NCBI GenBank assembly: GCA_021399345.1
Contig: JAAFKI010000112.1
Span: 155,557 to 219,556, forward strand
From: Candidatus Heimdallarchaeota archaeon
Lineage (GTDB): Archaea > Asgardarchaeota > Heimdallarchaeia > Heimdallarchaeales > Heimdallarchaeaceae
DNA length: 64,000 nt
Direction of reading: 5' to 3'
Shown piece after piece: positions 47,713 through 56,775 of this stretch. The number at the start of each line of letters is the position of its first letter. Positions within the stretch are counted from its first letter, which is position 1. The notes under the pieces are model-generated. The model was not told the DNA's origin and made no database searches. It saw only the letters and a list, made by a program, of their open reading frames with translations. Position numbers and translations under genes: made by a program.

Positions 47713-48786
47713 CTAATTATCTCGATTTACACCTTTTTTCGCAATTTCTCTGAGATATTGCATATATTTCTGATCTAGTGCTGGTTCAGCTTTTTCTAGA
47801 TACTGCAGACTTGATTTATACAATTCTTCAGCTTTGCTTTTTGAGTATTTCAGAGCACCTGTAGTTCTGAAAATCTCTCTGACAGATTCTACATCATTAT
47901 TACTAACATCTCTATTTCCTACTATTCCTTCCAGAGTTTCTCTTTCTGAATCATCTGCAAATTCAAGAGCTTTAATTAGTAATAGAGTTTTCTTCCCCTC
48001 TTTGATATCACTATCAATGGGTTTTCCAGTTTTTTTAGCATTTCCAAATGATCCGATTATATCATCCACAATTTGGAATGCTATTCCTGCATTTTTACCA
48101 AAAAATCCCAGATTATCTATTTGAGATTCTGTAGCATTTGCTAAGATTGCACCCATCTTGGTAGCTGCATTAAACAATGCGGCTGTTTTGCCTTCAACCA
48201 TTGTTAAATAATCTTTTTCTGATACATTGAATCTTCCCATGAGGTCGGTTTCTATTATAACTCCACGAACTACTTTAAAGAATCCTTCATTAAATTCTAA
48301 AGATGCTTTCAAAACCGTTTCTGGAGGGAATTCATTGACATGAATGGCATTATAAGCCATGTTATAGGCAAAGTCGCCGCCCAATATACCCATTGAAACA
48401 CCAAAATCTTCGTGGTTCTGGATGGTATCACTATAATTCTGTTTAGAATATAGAGTTAGAACTTTGTGAAAGGCTTTTTTACCTCTTCTAGTTTCAGCAT
48501 TGTCCATGATATCATCATGTATAAGGCTTGCATTATGTAACAACTCAAGAGAAAGAGCAACTTTTATTATTCCATTTTCATTTATAGCTGGATTAACTGC
48601 TGCTCCTGATGTAACCATTAGAATTGGTCTAACTCTCTTTCCACCAGAGAAAAGAAACCGTTCTATCTCATCATAGTAAAATTGTAAAAAATCGTTTTTA
48701 TCTATTGCTACGGCATTTTTGTACATGAATTCTTTTAATGAAGTATCAATTTGTTTCACCAAATTAGCATAATAAGAAAGAAACAT
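47713..48786 (-). CDS. trans-Polyprenyl diphosphate synthase (GGPP/FPP synthase)
   Basis: 357 residues. First Asp-rich motif LIHDDIMDNAETRRGK, second FQIVDDIIGSFGNAKKTG, and GGKRVRPILMV near the N-terminus. It makes C15-C20 allylic diphosphates for archaeal ether lipids. The N-terminus and C-terminal tail are slightly longer than in bacterial IspA. First gene of a minus-strand run with the CinA-like and GPN genes. The exact chain length is not readable here. Confidence 0.92.
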   Translation of the reverse strand: MFLSYYANLVKQIDTSLKEFMYKNAVAIDKNDFLQFYYDEIERFLFSGGKRVRPILMVTSGAAVNPAINENGIIKVALSLELLHNASLIHDDIMDNAETRRGKKAFHKVLTLYSKQNYSDTIQNHEDFGVSMGILGGDFAYNMAYNAIHVNEFPPETVLKASLEFNEGFFKVVRGVIIETDLMGRFNVSEKDYLTMVEGKTAALFNAATKMGAILANATESQIDNLGFFGKNAGIAFQIVDDIIGSFGNAKKTGKPIDSDIKEGKKTLLLIKALEFADDSERETLEGIVGNRDVSNNDVESVREIFRTTGALKYSKSKAEELYKSSLQYLEKAEPALDQKYMQYLREIAKKGVNRDN

Positions 48787-48903
48787 AATTATCGTCCTAG
48801 AGTCTGTCTGATTACAGAAAGAGTGCCACTATTAAATTTTTGTTCTTTGTGTTACTATAGATATCAAGCACAAGATATTTGAAATACCAAAAAAAGAGTT
48901 TAA

Positions 48904-49545
48904 TTGAATAAGATGGTTGACACAACAAATTTTCAGGATAGTGCAACAAAAATAGAGGAAAGGCTTCTAAAAAATGACATTAGAAGAGAAGAATTACTGA
49001 AATTATCAAGAATAATAATTAAATATTCTGGGCAAAGTATAGAAAATTTCCACCGAGGTAAAATACTTCAAGCTAAAGAAAAGTTGGAAGAAGCAAAAAA
49101 TGAATTGTCCAGAGTTAACAAGATACTGAAAGAAAATCCAGCACCTTATAACATTGGTATCATTGGTGTAGCTATGCAGGAGTACACAGAAGCTCGATTA
49201 TTTTATGATTTGATAGAAAATAAGAAATTTACTCCTGTAGAGGATCTTGAAGTTACAGATTCATCGTATTTATTAGGTATAGCAGATCTCATAGGTGAGC
49301 TTAGAAGGTTTATTTTAGAAAACCTAGTAGAAGGAGATATTGATACTGCAAAATACTTCTATGGCATAATGAAAGAACTATATGGAACTTATCTGCAAAT
49401 TGAATTTGGTAAGAATCTTATACCAGAATTACGAAGAAAAAAGGATACAGCACGAGTACTAGTTGAGCGAACATTATCAGACCTCTTCGTTGCACAACAA
49501 AGCAGAAACTTAGAAAAGAGATTGGATGAAAAGAGCAAAGATTAA
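48904..49545 (+). CDS. Translin family protein
   Basis: 213 residues, all helical, with translin/TRAX landmarks: EELLKLSRIIIKYSGQSIEN, YTEARLFYDLIENKKF, SYLLGIADLIGELRRFIL and AKYFYGIMKELYGTYLQIEFG. Eukaryotic translin/TRAX (C3PO) are RNA-binding and RNase complexes; archaeal translins form octamers with RNase activity in some species. TTG 48904 is given; ATG 48913 is an equally good start. It overlaps the 3' end of the glycerate kinase gene by 4 bases on the other strand. Confidence 0.88.
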   Translation: MNKMVDTTNFQDSATKIEERLLKNDIRREELLKLSRIIIKYSGQSIENFHRGKILQAKEKLEEAKNELSRVNKILKENPAPYNIGIIGVAMQEYTEARLFYDLIENKKFTPVEDLEVTDSSYLLGIADLIGELRRFILENLVEGDIDTAKYFYGIMKELYGTYLQIEFGKNLIPELRRKKDTARVLVERTLSDLFVAQQSRNLEKRLDEKSKD

Positions 49546-50930
49546 TCTTTGTCTATTACGATACAAATTACTCCAACATCCATAAGATTAGTTCCAGTAT
49601 AACCAGTTATGAGTTCTCCTCCATATTTTTTGAAGAAAAAGTTGGTATTATTTTCAGCTAATGTTTTTTCCGCTTCTTTTTCTTTTTCTTTGTCTGAGAT
49701 TGTAAATGGACCAACTATAGCCCCAGCTGCACTAGAATTTCCATCAATACCATCAGTTCCTAAACTAAGAAAATAGATCGCTTCAGTATCTTTGGTAGAT
49801 AAGGCAAAAGACATTGCCAATTCCTGATTTCTTCCCCCTCTACCTCTTAACGAAGATAACTTTACAGTAGTCTCACCTCCAAACAGTAAATATTGAATGG
49901 TTTTTCTTTCTTCTTCTAAATTTGCTAAAAATGTACCTGCTATACTAGCAAATTTCACTCCCATTTCTTTTGCTTCACCTTGGATTCTGTGATCGATAAT
50001 TTCAGAAATTGCATTAAGCTTAAGTTTTGTGTTCAACAGTTCAAGAAGACCAAGATTATCTCCAACAAGATAGTTTTTCACATGAGAAAAATCTGCTAAA
50101 TCAGAAGAATTTTCCTTTAATGAGCTATTTAATCCTCTTTTCAATATTTTTCTGACTGGGTCTGAAAGAGAAGAATTAAGAGAATACTTCTCAAAAACAT
50201 CAGCACAATCTCTCCAAGTTGTATTATCAGTAACAGTTGGACCAGAAGCTATGGTTGAAAGATCATTACCTACAACATCAGAAATAACTAATGTTACCAT
50301 TGAGGCATCTGATAATGCAGCGAGCTTACCGCCTTTAATTTTTGAATAATGTTTTCTTATTGTGTTAAGCTCAGAAATGGAAGCACCACATGATAACAAA
50401 ATTTCCACTAATTTTGAGTATTCTTCAAGAGATAAACCAAAATCAGGATATTCAAGAAGTGCACTACCACCACCAGAAATAAGGAATATACACAAGTCTT
50501 TAGAGGTACTTTCTTTCAGTAAAGAAATAACTTTTTCAGCTGCATCAAGACTATTTTGATCTGGTTTAGGGTGACCAGTTTTATGAAAATGAAAATTATC
50601 GAGATTAGGCAAATCTGATATTTGATCATCGGGTGATACGAGAATAATACGAGAAAAAGACCTTGTAAAACGTTCTAAAAACCATTTAGACATGGTTTGA
50701 GAAGCTTTTCCAAAAGAAATCAAGTAAAAGTTCTCATAGGAATTTAAATCGTAACTGTCATCTTTTATTACTAATTTATCATCGCTGAATGAAATGAATG
50801 AAGACAATAAATTTTTTGGTTGCGCTTGTTCAAGAATAAATTCTACAATATCTACTAAGGATGTTAATATCTTTTCCTCAGAGAAGTTCCTCGATAGTTT
50901 AACTATTGAAGATCTATTCTTGACAAACAT
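49542..50930 (-). CDS. Glycerate 2-kinase (MOFRL/GckA family)
   Basis: 462 residues. Landmarks: YLISFGKASQTMSKWFLE, HPKPDQNSLDAAEKV, LFLISGGGSALLEYP-type motif (read CIFLISGGGSALLEYPD), LVISDVVGNDLSTIASGPT, LFGGETTVKL and the MOFRL signature FLSLGTDGIDGNSSAAGAIV. It phosphorylates glycerate to 2-phosphoglycerate, feeding the lower glycolytic pathway. Length is typical. Single gene, tail to tail with translin. Confidence 0.93.
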   Translation of the reverse strand: MFVKNRSSIVKLSRNFSEEKILTSLVDIVEFILEQAQPKNLLSSFISFSDDKLVIKDDSYDLNSYENFYLISFGKASQTMSKWFLERFTRSFSRIILVSPDDQISDLPNLDNFHFHKTGHPKPDQNSLDAAEKVISLLKESTSKDLCIFLISGGGSALLEYPDFGLSLEEYSKLVEILLSCGASISELNTIRKHYSKIKGGKLAALSDASMVTLVISDVVGNDLSTIASGPTVTDNTTWRDCADVFEKYSLNSSLSDPVRKILKRGLNSSLKENSSDLADFSHVKNYLVGDNLGLLELLNTKLKLNAISEIIDHRIQGEAKEMGVKFASIAGTFLANLEEERKTIQYLLFGGETTVKLSSLRGRGGRNQELAMSFALSTKDTEAIYFLSLGTDGIDGNSSAAGAIVGPFTISDKEKEKEAEKTLAENNTNFFFKKYGGELITGYTGTNLMDVGVICIVIDKD

Positions 50931-50996
50931 ACAATTTGATTAAGTCTAGAAATTTTAAGAAGGTTTCTAAGTTATTTTGACAACTTGTTAGATTGC

Positions 50997-51632
50997 TCAT
51001 TCTCGATAATTGTGTTTTATTATTTCTTGAACAATTCTAGATGTTGATTTTCCCGAAACATGTTTTTGAAGTCTGATAATTTTTACATGGGGATATCCCC
51101 TCTCGGCTATTGCTTTGTAAAGCTCTTTTTCATCATGTTTCTGATCATATCCCAACGCGATTATATCTGGATTTACAATATCAATCATCGTCATATAGTC
51201 AGTTTCATCTCCCACTAATGCAGCATCAACGCCTTTAACATACTCAACTATTTCAGCTCTATCTTTCTGAGAGTTTGTTGGAGGGTGATTCTTTAATTTC
51301 TCAACGTTTTTGTCAGTTGCTATAATCACTACAAGAACATCTCCTAAAAGCTTAGATTGGTTAAATGTAAAGAGATGCCCAACATGAAGTATGTCAAAGG
51401 TCCCCCCTGTTAAAATTACAGAAATTTGCTTACGTCCTAGTTCTGTTAAATGATAATTTTTTTGATAATCAACTTCTATTGAACCCTTATCGATTAAAGA
51501 TTCAAAAGAAGTGTTGACATATTCTAAAGAGAACCCTAATTGTCGGGAGACACTAGTGAGAGAGCTTTTGATATCTTTTAGGGAATTTATATAGATTTGT
51601 TTAATTACAAGTTTATCTTCTATGCTTGACAT
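50997..51632 (-). CDS. ribL: FAD synthase RibL with N-terminal winged-helix domain
   Basis: 211 residues. The C-terminal part is a cytidylyltransferase: VILTGGTFDILHVGHLFTF, ATDKNVEKLKNHPPTNSQKDRAEIVE, then PDIIALGYDQ, as in archaeal RibL (FMN + ATP to FAD). The first 75 residues form a winged-helix-like domain (DIKSSLTSVSRQLGFSLEYV, GSIEVDYQKNYHLTELGRKQ), an extension absent from the usual 150-residue RibL. It begins two bases after the RibK stop, so FMN- and FAD-making enzymes are produced together. Confidence 0.88.
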   Translation of the reverse strand: MSSIEDKLVIKQIYINSLKDIKSSLTSVSRQLGFSLEYVNTSFESLIDKGSIEVDYQKNYHLTELGRKQISVILTGGTFDILHVGHLFTFNQSKLLGDVLVVIIATDKNVEKLKNHPPTNSQKDRAEIVEYVKGVDAALVGDETDYMTMIDIVNPDIIALGYDQKHDEKELYKAIAERGYPHVKIIRLQKHVSGKSTSRIVQEIIKHNYRE

Positions 51633-51634
51633 AC

Positions 51635-52381
51635 TTAACCATGCTCGTTTTGTTCTAGTGAAAACTTAATAATTATTTCATCACCATCTTCGAGATTCAT
51701 TGTATCTCTAATGCATACATCACTTATGATTTCAAGAATGTTCTCCCCATGGTGAGTTCTCCTAGGTTTAATTCCTGCAGCTTTAGCATCAAGCTTGATG
51801 ACTTCAAGTGGATAGCATAAAACATCCCCAAATTCTCGTTCTTCACCTTCAAACCCAGTAATAATAGTTGGCCAAGAACCTCTAATCAAATCCAGTCTAT
51901 CCTTATCAGCAGCATCTATTCTAACGTTTAATGTTCCATGATAAGGTGTGAAACCCAATTTAGTTTTGAATGATTTAAGATACGATGGTCGAGAGATGTA
52001 GTATTTTCCTTGCCCAGTACCTGTTACAATTTTCCCTTTTAGTGTAACAGAAGATAAATCTGGATGAAGTGCTTTTTCAAGTTCAAAACGAAGTTGTTCA
52101 AGAATCGAAATGCCAATAGGGGTTAGTTTAACCAAAGAGCCTTTAGGAGTAGATTTCCAAGTCACAATCTTCTTCTTATCAAGCTCTTGCAAACATCTTG
52201 ATGCAGTTTGTTGAGAGATGGAAAAGTAGCTAGCTAATTGAGTAGTAGTTACTTCTATTACTTTCTCTGCTGCTCTTCTCTGAGCTAAATAAATTAAAAT
52301 GGCTATTTCTCTAAAGATAGAGTTCTTAGTTGAAAGATCAAGTATATTCACACTCTTTTCGCTTTCTCCACGGCTGTTCAC
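51635..52381 (-). CDS. ribK: CTP-dependent riboflavin kinase RibK with HTH domain
   Basis: 248 residues. The N-terminal winged helix-turn-helix (LAQRRAAEKVIEVTTTQLA, SISQQTASRCLQELDKKKIV) is followed by the DUF120 kinase domain: LKGKIVTGTGQGKYYISRP, GFTPYHGTLNVRI and EREFGDVLCYPLEVIKLDAK. It uses CTP to phosphorylate riboflavin to FMN. The fused regulator may control the gene itself. Start GTG 52381 with GAGGTG before it. It is followed directly by RibL. Confidence 0.93.
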   Translation of the reverse strand: MNSRGESEKSVNILDLSTKNSIFREIAILIYLAQRRAAEKVIEVTTTQLASYFSISQQTASRCLQELDKKKIVTWKSTPKGSLVKLTPIGISILEQLRFELEKALHPDLSSVTLKGKIVTGTGQGKYYISRPSYLKSFKTKLGFTPYHGTLNVRIDAADKDRLDLIRGSWPTIITGFEGEEREFGDVLCYPLEVIKLDAKAAGIKPRRTHHGENILEIISDVCIRDTMNLEDGDEIIIKFSLEQNEHG

Positions 52382-52511
52382 ATTAACACCTCTTTTGAGC
52401 TGTTATACGTAAAAAGGGTGGGATACTTAAATTTTTCAATACGTCCTTCAAAAATGAGTAACAAAAATCTGATTCAGTTAATATTTTATATTGTTGCTCT
52501 TAACCAAAGTT

Positions 52512-53087
52512 ATGGCTCTTGAACAAACAATAATTGAAGAATGGGAACGAGTAAGAGCTCCAAGTGCACCAGAACTAACAGAAGTTAAGCTAAAACTCAA
52601 AGAAACTGCTCTTCTAGTTTTGGATATCCAAAATAATAACTGTAATGAAGACAGAAGATTAAGGTGTTTGAAGAGATTACATCACGTTCAGCTAATTCTA
52701 GAGAAGGCTAGAAATAGTGAAATGGTAATCATTTATAGTTTAACAAGCGCAGCATCAAGAAATGATATCAGAAGAGAAGTCTTTCCAAAAAAAGATGAAG
52801 TTATTATAAAATCAGGTGTTGATAAATTCTATAATACAGAATTAGAAAATATTCTCAAAAATAATAAAATTAAAACGGTCATTATCGTTGGAACCTCAGC
52901 AAACGGAGCTGTTCTACATACTACTACAGGAGCAGCTGCAAGAGGGTTAGAAACTATTGTTCCTGTAGATGCAATATCATCAACTTATCCTTATGAAGAA
53001 CAATATGCTGTCTGGCATTTAATGAATGCGCCAGGAACAAAAAGAAGGGTTATATTAACTAAGGCAAACATGATTAAATTTGTCTAA
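52512..53087 (+). CDS. Isochorismatase-like protein lacking the catalytic cysteine
   Basis: 191 residues of the cysteine-hydrolase fold: LLVLDIQNNNC (Asp38), the Lys of IIKSGVDKFYNTEL, and the strand-helix VIIVGTSANGAVLHTTTGAA, where the family normally has G-x-x-x-N-x-C-V-x-x-T. Here the cysteine position is Ala. The final part VPVDAISSTYPYEEQYAVW fits the fold. It may be inactive or bind a ligand. ATG 52512 was chosen, because TTTTA starts 28 bases before it; a TTG at 52491 precedes it. Confidence 0.8.
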   Translation: MALEQTIIEEWERVRAPSAPELTEVKLKLKETALLVLDIQNNNCNEDRRLRCLKRLHHVQLILEKARNSEMVIIYSLTSAASRNDIRREVFPKKDEVIIKSGVDKFYNTELENILKNNKIKTVIIVGTSANGAVLHTTTGAAARGLETIVPVDAISSTYPYEEQYAVWHLMNAPGTKRRVILTKANMIKFV

Positions 53088-53106
53088 AATTAATTAGTGC
53101 AAAACA

Positions 53107-53775
53107 ATGAAAACTATTATCACATTATCTAAAGTCCAAAGAAGAGAAATACCAGAGAGATTCAGAAAAAACGATAATAGGTTCTCTGAGACACTCGTAG
53201 AGTATTTCCTTGAAGAACATACAACAAGGGGAGATATTGTACTAGATATATTTGCGGGGTTAGGAACAACTCTTTTTGTAGCAGAAGATATGGAAAGAAT
53301 TCCGTATGGAATAGAGTATGATGAACGAAGATGTAATTACATTAGAGAGAATCTGGAACATAAAGAGAATATAATTCATGGAGATGCGTTGAAATTATTT
53401 GAATATAACATTCCAAAATGTGATTTCTGTTTAACATCCCCACCGTATATGCCTAAAGATGATATTGAAAATCCTTTCACTGCTTATTCAACAAAAGGAA
53501 GCTACGAGCAGTATTTACTGGATTATGGGATAATCTATAAACAGATAAAACAAGTAATGAAACCTGACTCAATCATTGTTGTAGAAGTGTCGAATTTAAA
53601 AAACCGTGGTGAGGTTACAACTTTAGCTTGGGATGTTGCAAAAGAAATCTCCAAAGTTTTGCATTTTGAAGGAGAAATAGTAATAAAATGGGAAAATGCA
53701 GATACAGAAACAAATGATGGGACATATGGATACGGTTACGATCATAGTTATTGTTTGATTTTCCGAAATATTTAG
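53107..53775 (+). CDS. Solo DNA-methylase-like SAM-dependent methyltransferase
   Basis: 222 residues. Motif I VLDIFAGLGTTLFVAEDM and GIEYDERRCNYI come before motif IV CLTSPPYMPKDD: the amino-methyltransferase type that modifies N6-adenine or N4-cytosine. No separate target-recognition domain fits in this length, and no restriction gene is near, so this is an orphan enzyme that might also act on RNA. ATG begins 20 bases after the isochorismatase-like gene. The tRNA-Lys(UUU) promoter follows 9 bases downstream. Confidence 0.8.
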   Translation: MKTIITLSKVQRREIPERFRKNDNRFSETLVEYFLEEHTTRGDIVLDIFAGLGTTLFVAEDMERIPYGIEYDERRCNYIRENLEHKENIIHGDALKLFEYNIPKCDFCLTSPPYMPKDDIENPFTAYSTKGSYEQYLLDYGIIYKQIKQVMKPDSIIVVEVSNLKNRGEVTTLAWDVAKEISKVLHFEGEIVIKWENADTETNDGTYGYGYDHSYCLIFRNI

Positions 53776-53783
53776 ATGTTGAA

Positions 53784-53800
53784 CGAAAGTTTTATTAAAA
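53784..53800 (+). promoter_or_regulatory. Promoter of tRNA-Lys(UUU), BRE + TATA
   Basis: CGAAAGTTTTATTAAAA, identical to the stretch before tRNA-Lys(CUU) at 38177-38193, and at nearly the same distance from the tRNA (42 versus 41 bases). Confidence 0.75.
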
Positions 53801-53825
53801 GAATATCATCAAAAGAAAACGTAAT

Positions 53826-53902
53826 GGGCTAGTAGCTCAGCTAGGTAGAGCAGCAGGCTTTTAACCTGACGGCCAGGAGTTCAAATCTCCTCTAGCTCAC
53901 CA
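53826..53902 (+). tRNA. tRNA-Lys (UUU), CCA encoded
   Basis: Acceptor GGGCTAG (53826-53832) pairs with CTAGCTC (53892-53898); discriminator A and CCA at 53900-53902. D-arm GCTC/GAGC; anticodon stem GCAGG/CCTGA with one mismatch at its top; loop CTTTTAA with anticodon TTT at 53860-53862; T-arm AGGAG/CTCCT with loop TTCAAAT. No intron. It is the second lysine tRNA in this window. Confidence 0.95.
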
Positions 53903-53954
53903 TTTTGTATCCTTTTACGAATCTTTTTAACAAAATCTTTGTTCTTTCTATTTA

Positions 53955-54707
53955 ATGAAAAAGGCAATCTTAAAACATGCTTTAAGTCAATTAAACAAGA
54001 AAACAAGCACTATTTCATTTCGTGGAATAAATAAATTCCCTGAACCTGTTCAACGATATCTTCGACTTGTTTTGACTGAGGGGATTGTACCTACTTTCTA
54101 TGCAGAAATGCATCATGGAGGAGAGTTTAAAACTGATCAAAATAAGCCTTGGTTTGAAATTAAAGGTCATTGTCACTATTTGGTAGACAAACCTGCTTTT
54201 TATTGGAAAGGAAAAATTAAACCCTTACCAATTCTTTCTATTTCAGCTAAAGATTATTATTATGAGGGAAAAGGACAAGTTAAGATTAAGCTTAACTCTT
54301 TCATTCCAATTGCTAAAAGTTCAGGAAACGAGGTAGACCAAGCTTCACTTCTGAGATTTCTTTCTGAATTACCAATGTTTCCTTCTGTCTTTTTAACTGC
54401 TAACTATTTGAAATGGGAGGAAATTGATTCCACTTCTGCTCGAATTTTCATTGAAGATAAAGGAATCAAAGTAGATGGTGTTTTTACTTTTAACGAGAAG
54501 GGTGAGATCACCAGATTTGAAAGTGTGAGAGCTAGAATAACCAAATCAGGGATTTCTTTTGATAAATGGGGTGGGTGTTATGAGGAATACAAGAAATTTG
54601 GAAACTTTTTAATTCCTACATATTTCTTAGGTGTTTGGTATCTTCCAGAAGGAGATTTTGAGTATGTAAAATTCAAAGTTAATTCAATTGAGTTCAATAA
54701 TCCTTAA
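53955..54707 (+). CDS. DUF6544-like protein
   Basis: 250 residues. The pattern FPEPVQRYLRLVLTEGIVP, then GEFKTDQNKPWFEIKGHCHY, FYWKGKIKPLP, DYYYEGKGQVKIKL and GNEVDQASLLRFLSELPMFP, matches the DUF6544 family, of unknown biochemistry. A long curved beta-sheet with lipoprotein-like folding is likely. Leaderless-looking start with TTTTTAA upstream. No neighbour explains its job. Confidence 0.78.
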   Translation: MKKAILKHALSQLNKKTSTISFRGINKFPEPVQRYLRLVLTEGIVPTFYAEMHHGGEFKTDQNKPWFEIKGHCHYLVDKPAFYWKGKIKPLPILSISAKDYYYEGKGQVKIKLNSFIPIAKSSGNEVDQASLLRFLSELPMFPSVFLTANYLKWEEIDSTSARIFIEDKGIKVDGVFTFNEKGEITRFESVRARITKSGISFDKWGGCYEEYKKFGNFLIPTYFLGVWYLPEGDFEYVKFKVNSIEFNNP

Positions 54708-54875
54708 ACTCTTTTTTTGAATTTCTTTAAGCATATGGTCAATCATTGGATTCAGAATACAGCTGTTTTATCTCTTTTTTAGTTTATCTCGGTACTCTAA
54801 TGAATTTTCTGATTTACCAGATTCTTTTTAATCTGTTTGTCTTTCCTTTGTGCATAGATTACATCAGGGATAGAA

Positions 54876-56771
54876 ATGAGATTTTTCCAACCCTTAACGC
54901 AATTTGGATTCGGACGCATCTTAGCTGAAACTCGGACTCATTATCCTTTATCACCAGGCCTCATATCAATTGAAAAACCTGAATCTCTAGAAGGATACTC
55001 AGCTCATTTTGATTCCACACTTGTACCTAACTATTCATCTTATGACTCATCAGAGATCAAACTTCTTTGGAATCTCCCAGATGCAAAAAAAGAGAAAATT
55101 CTACATGAAGCTAATCAGCTTTCTTTACAACCGTTTTATCCTTCATATGCTTCTGAGAAGTTAACAAATGAAGATTATGACACATATCTAAAGGAGTTTT
55201 TGTCTCTTCCTAGAATAGGAGAACAGAGTTTTTATCTACCAATAGATCAATTTGAATCTGAAAAAATAGATGAAATTCTTGAAACAGATTGTTCTTTGAT
55301 AATACTTAACGACTTAGGTAAACTATTCAACAATCAACGAAAACTGGCCGAAAAAATGTCTAATCTAAGAACTAGATTATCACCAGATATAGGTCTCTAT
55401 CTGCCTGGTTCTGTTTCACCAGCTTTTTACTCTTTTCTAACTTATATTGGAATAGACTTCTTTGATAACTCAATAGCCTATCAAGTATCAAAAAATGGTT
55501 ACTTTCTTACTGAAGACGGTGTCTTCCCTATAGATAGTCATCCCCCCTGTTATTGCTCACAATGCAGTTCAACACCCAAAAACATCTTCAAACATAATGA
55601 AATGGTTTTGAAGAATGCTCTTGCCAGAGTGAATTTCGCTCTGAGAAATGGAACTTTAAGAAGTATAGTTGAACAGGACATTCACAGAAATATCACTTTC
55701 GCAGCAACTCTAAGACATTTAGATACTAAATTTGGAGAATTATTAAGGAGACGAACTCCAATCATCTCATCAGCTAAAGTCAAATGCTTAGGGGAAGAAT
55801 CCTTAAATCGACCAGTTGTTTCTGAGTTTAGAGAAAGAGTCAAGGAAAGATTTAGACCGCATCCTTCATCGAGAATCATAATACTGTTGCCATGCTCAGC
55901 TAGAAAACCATATGCAATGTCTCGATCACATATCATGTTTAGAAATGCAATAAAGAAAGCTGGTTCTAGCATTTTTTCAATGTTATCAGAATTAATTGTC
56001 ACGTCTCCATTATCCGTAGTTCCTCGAGAACTTGAAAATATTTACCCCGCAAGATTCTACGATATTCCTGTAGCAGGAAGTTGGTCTGAAAAAGAAATAG
56101 AGATTACTTCAAATCTTCTCTCAAATGTACTATCCCGTTATCAAGAAGACAGCATTATCATTAATCACCTTCATGGTTCAGGATATGAAGATATCATTGA
56201 GAGAGTTAGAGAAAAGAGTTCCGTTGAAGTAATAGATACATCTTACAAAGCACCACCAACTAGTCATCAATCATTACAAGAACTATCAGAAGCTTTGGTG
56301 AACGCCAAAGAAAGATTCTCCTTAAATCAAACTGAGAAAGTTATTTCAAATACAAAGAAAATTCAAGCAATTGCTGATTTTCAATATGGACCAGGAACTG
56401 GAAAAAGGATTTTTCACGGCAAAATAAAGCTAAAAGGTAGATATCCAAGAAGCCCTCAAATTTTCCGAGATGATAAGCATATTGCTACTATACATGCATC
56501 AACAGGTTATCTTTCACTTTTCCCTGCGTATGCAAAAGAAATTTCAAAAATCAGCTTAAACAAACTTGATTTTGGAGCGGATTATGTATCAGGTAGCAAT
56601 ATTTATGCCCCAGGTTGTCTAAAGGCAGATACACACATACTTCCTGAGGATGAAATTTTTGTTTTGTATGAGAATGATGTTATTGCAACAGCACGTGCAT
56701 TGATATCCGGAGAGGATATGAACAAGATGACATCTGGTAAAGTTGCAGAAATAAAAAAGAAAAAAAGGTGA
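54876..56771 (+). CDS. arcS: Archaeosine synthase ArcS (TgtA2)
   Basis: 631 residues. Archaeosine synthase alpha: the TGT-like N-terminal half lacks the complete TGT active site but keeps CYCSQC in a zinc-like position. The ArcS signature LPCSARKPYAMSRSH lies at about 335-350, and the C-terminal PUA domain is clear (DFGADYVSGSNIYAPGCLKA, EDEIFVLYENDVIATARAL). It attaches lysine to the preQ0 at G15 of tRNA; RaSEA then releases archaeosine. The RaSEA gene begins five bases after its stop. Length is usual. Confidence 0.93.
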   Translation: MRFFQPLTQFGFGRILAETRTHYPLSPGLISIEKPESLEGYSAHFDSTLVPNYSSYDSSEIKLLWNLPDAKKEKILHEANQLSLQPFYPSYASEKLTNEDYDTYLKEFLSLPRIGEQSFYLPIDQFESEKIDEILETDCSLIILNDLGKLFNNQRKLAEKMSNLRTRLSPDIGLYLPGSVSPAFYSFLTYIGIDFFDNSIAYQVSKNGYFLTEDGVFPIDSHPPCYCSQCSSTPKNIFKHNEMVLKNALARVNFALRNGTLRSIVEQDIHRNITFAATLRHLDTKFGELLRRRTPIISSAKVKCLGEESLNRPVVSEFRERVKERFRPHPSSRIIILLPCSARKPYAMSRSHIMFRNAIKKAGSSIFSMLSELIVTSPLSVVPRELENIYPARFYDIPVAGSWSEKEIEITSNLLSNVLSRYQEDSIIINHLHGSGYEDIIERVREKSSVEVIDTSYKAPPTSHQSLQELSEALVNAKERFSLNQTEKVISNTKKIQAIADFQYGPGTGKRIFHGKIKLKGRYPRSPQIFRDDKHIATIHASTGYLSLFPAYAKEISKISLNKLDFGADYVSGSNIYAPGCLKADTHILPEDEIFVLYENDVIATARALISGEDMNKMTSGKVAEIKKKKR

Positions 56772-56775
56772 AAAA

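Noticed and set aside
55682..56002. 106-codon minus-strand frame inside arcS
   Set aside because: Shadow of the ArcS signature region; no independent support.
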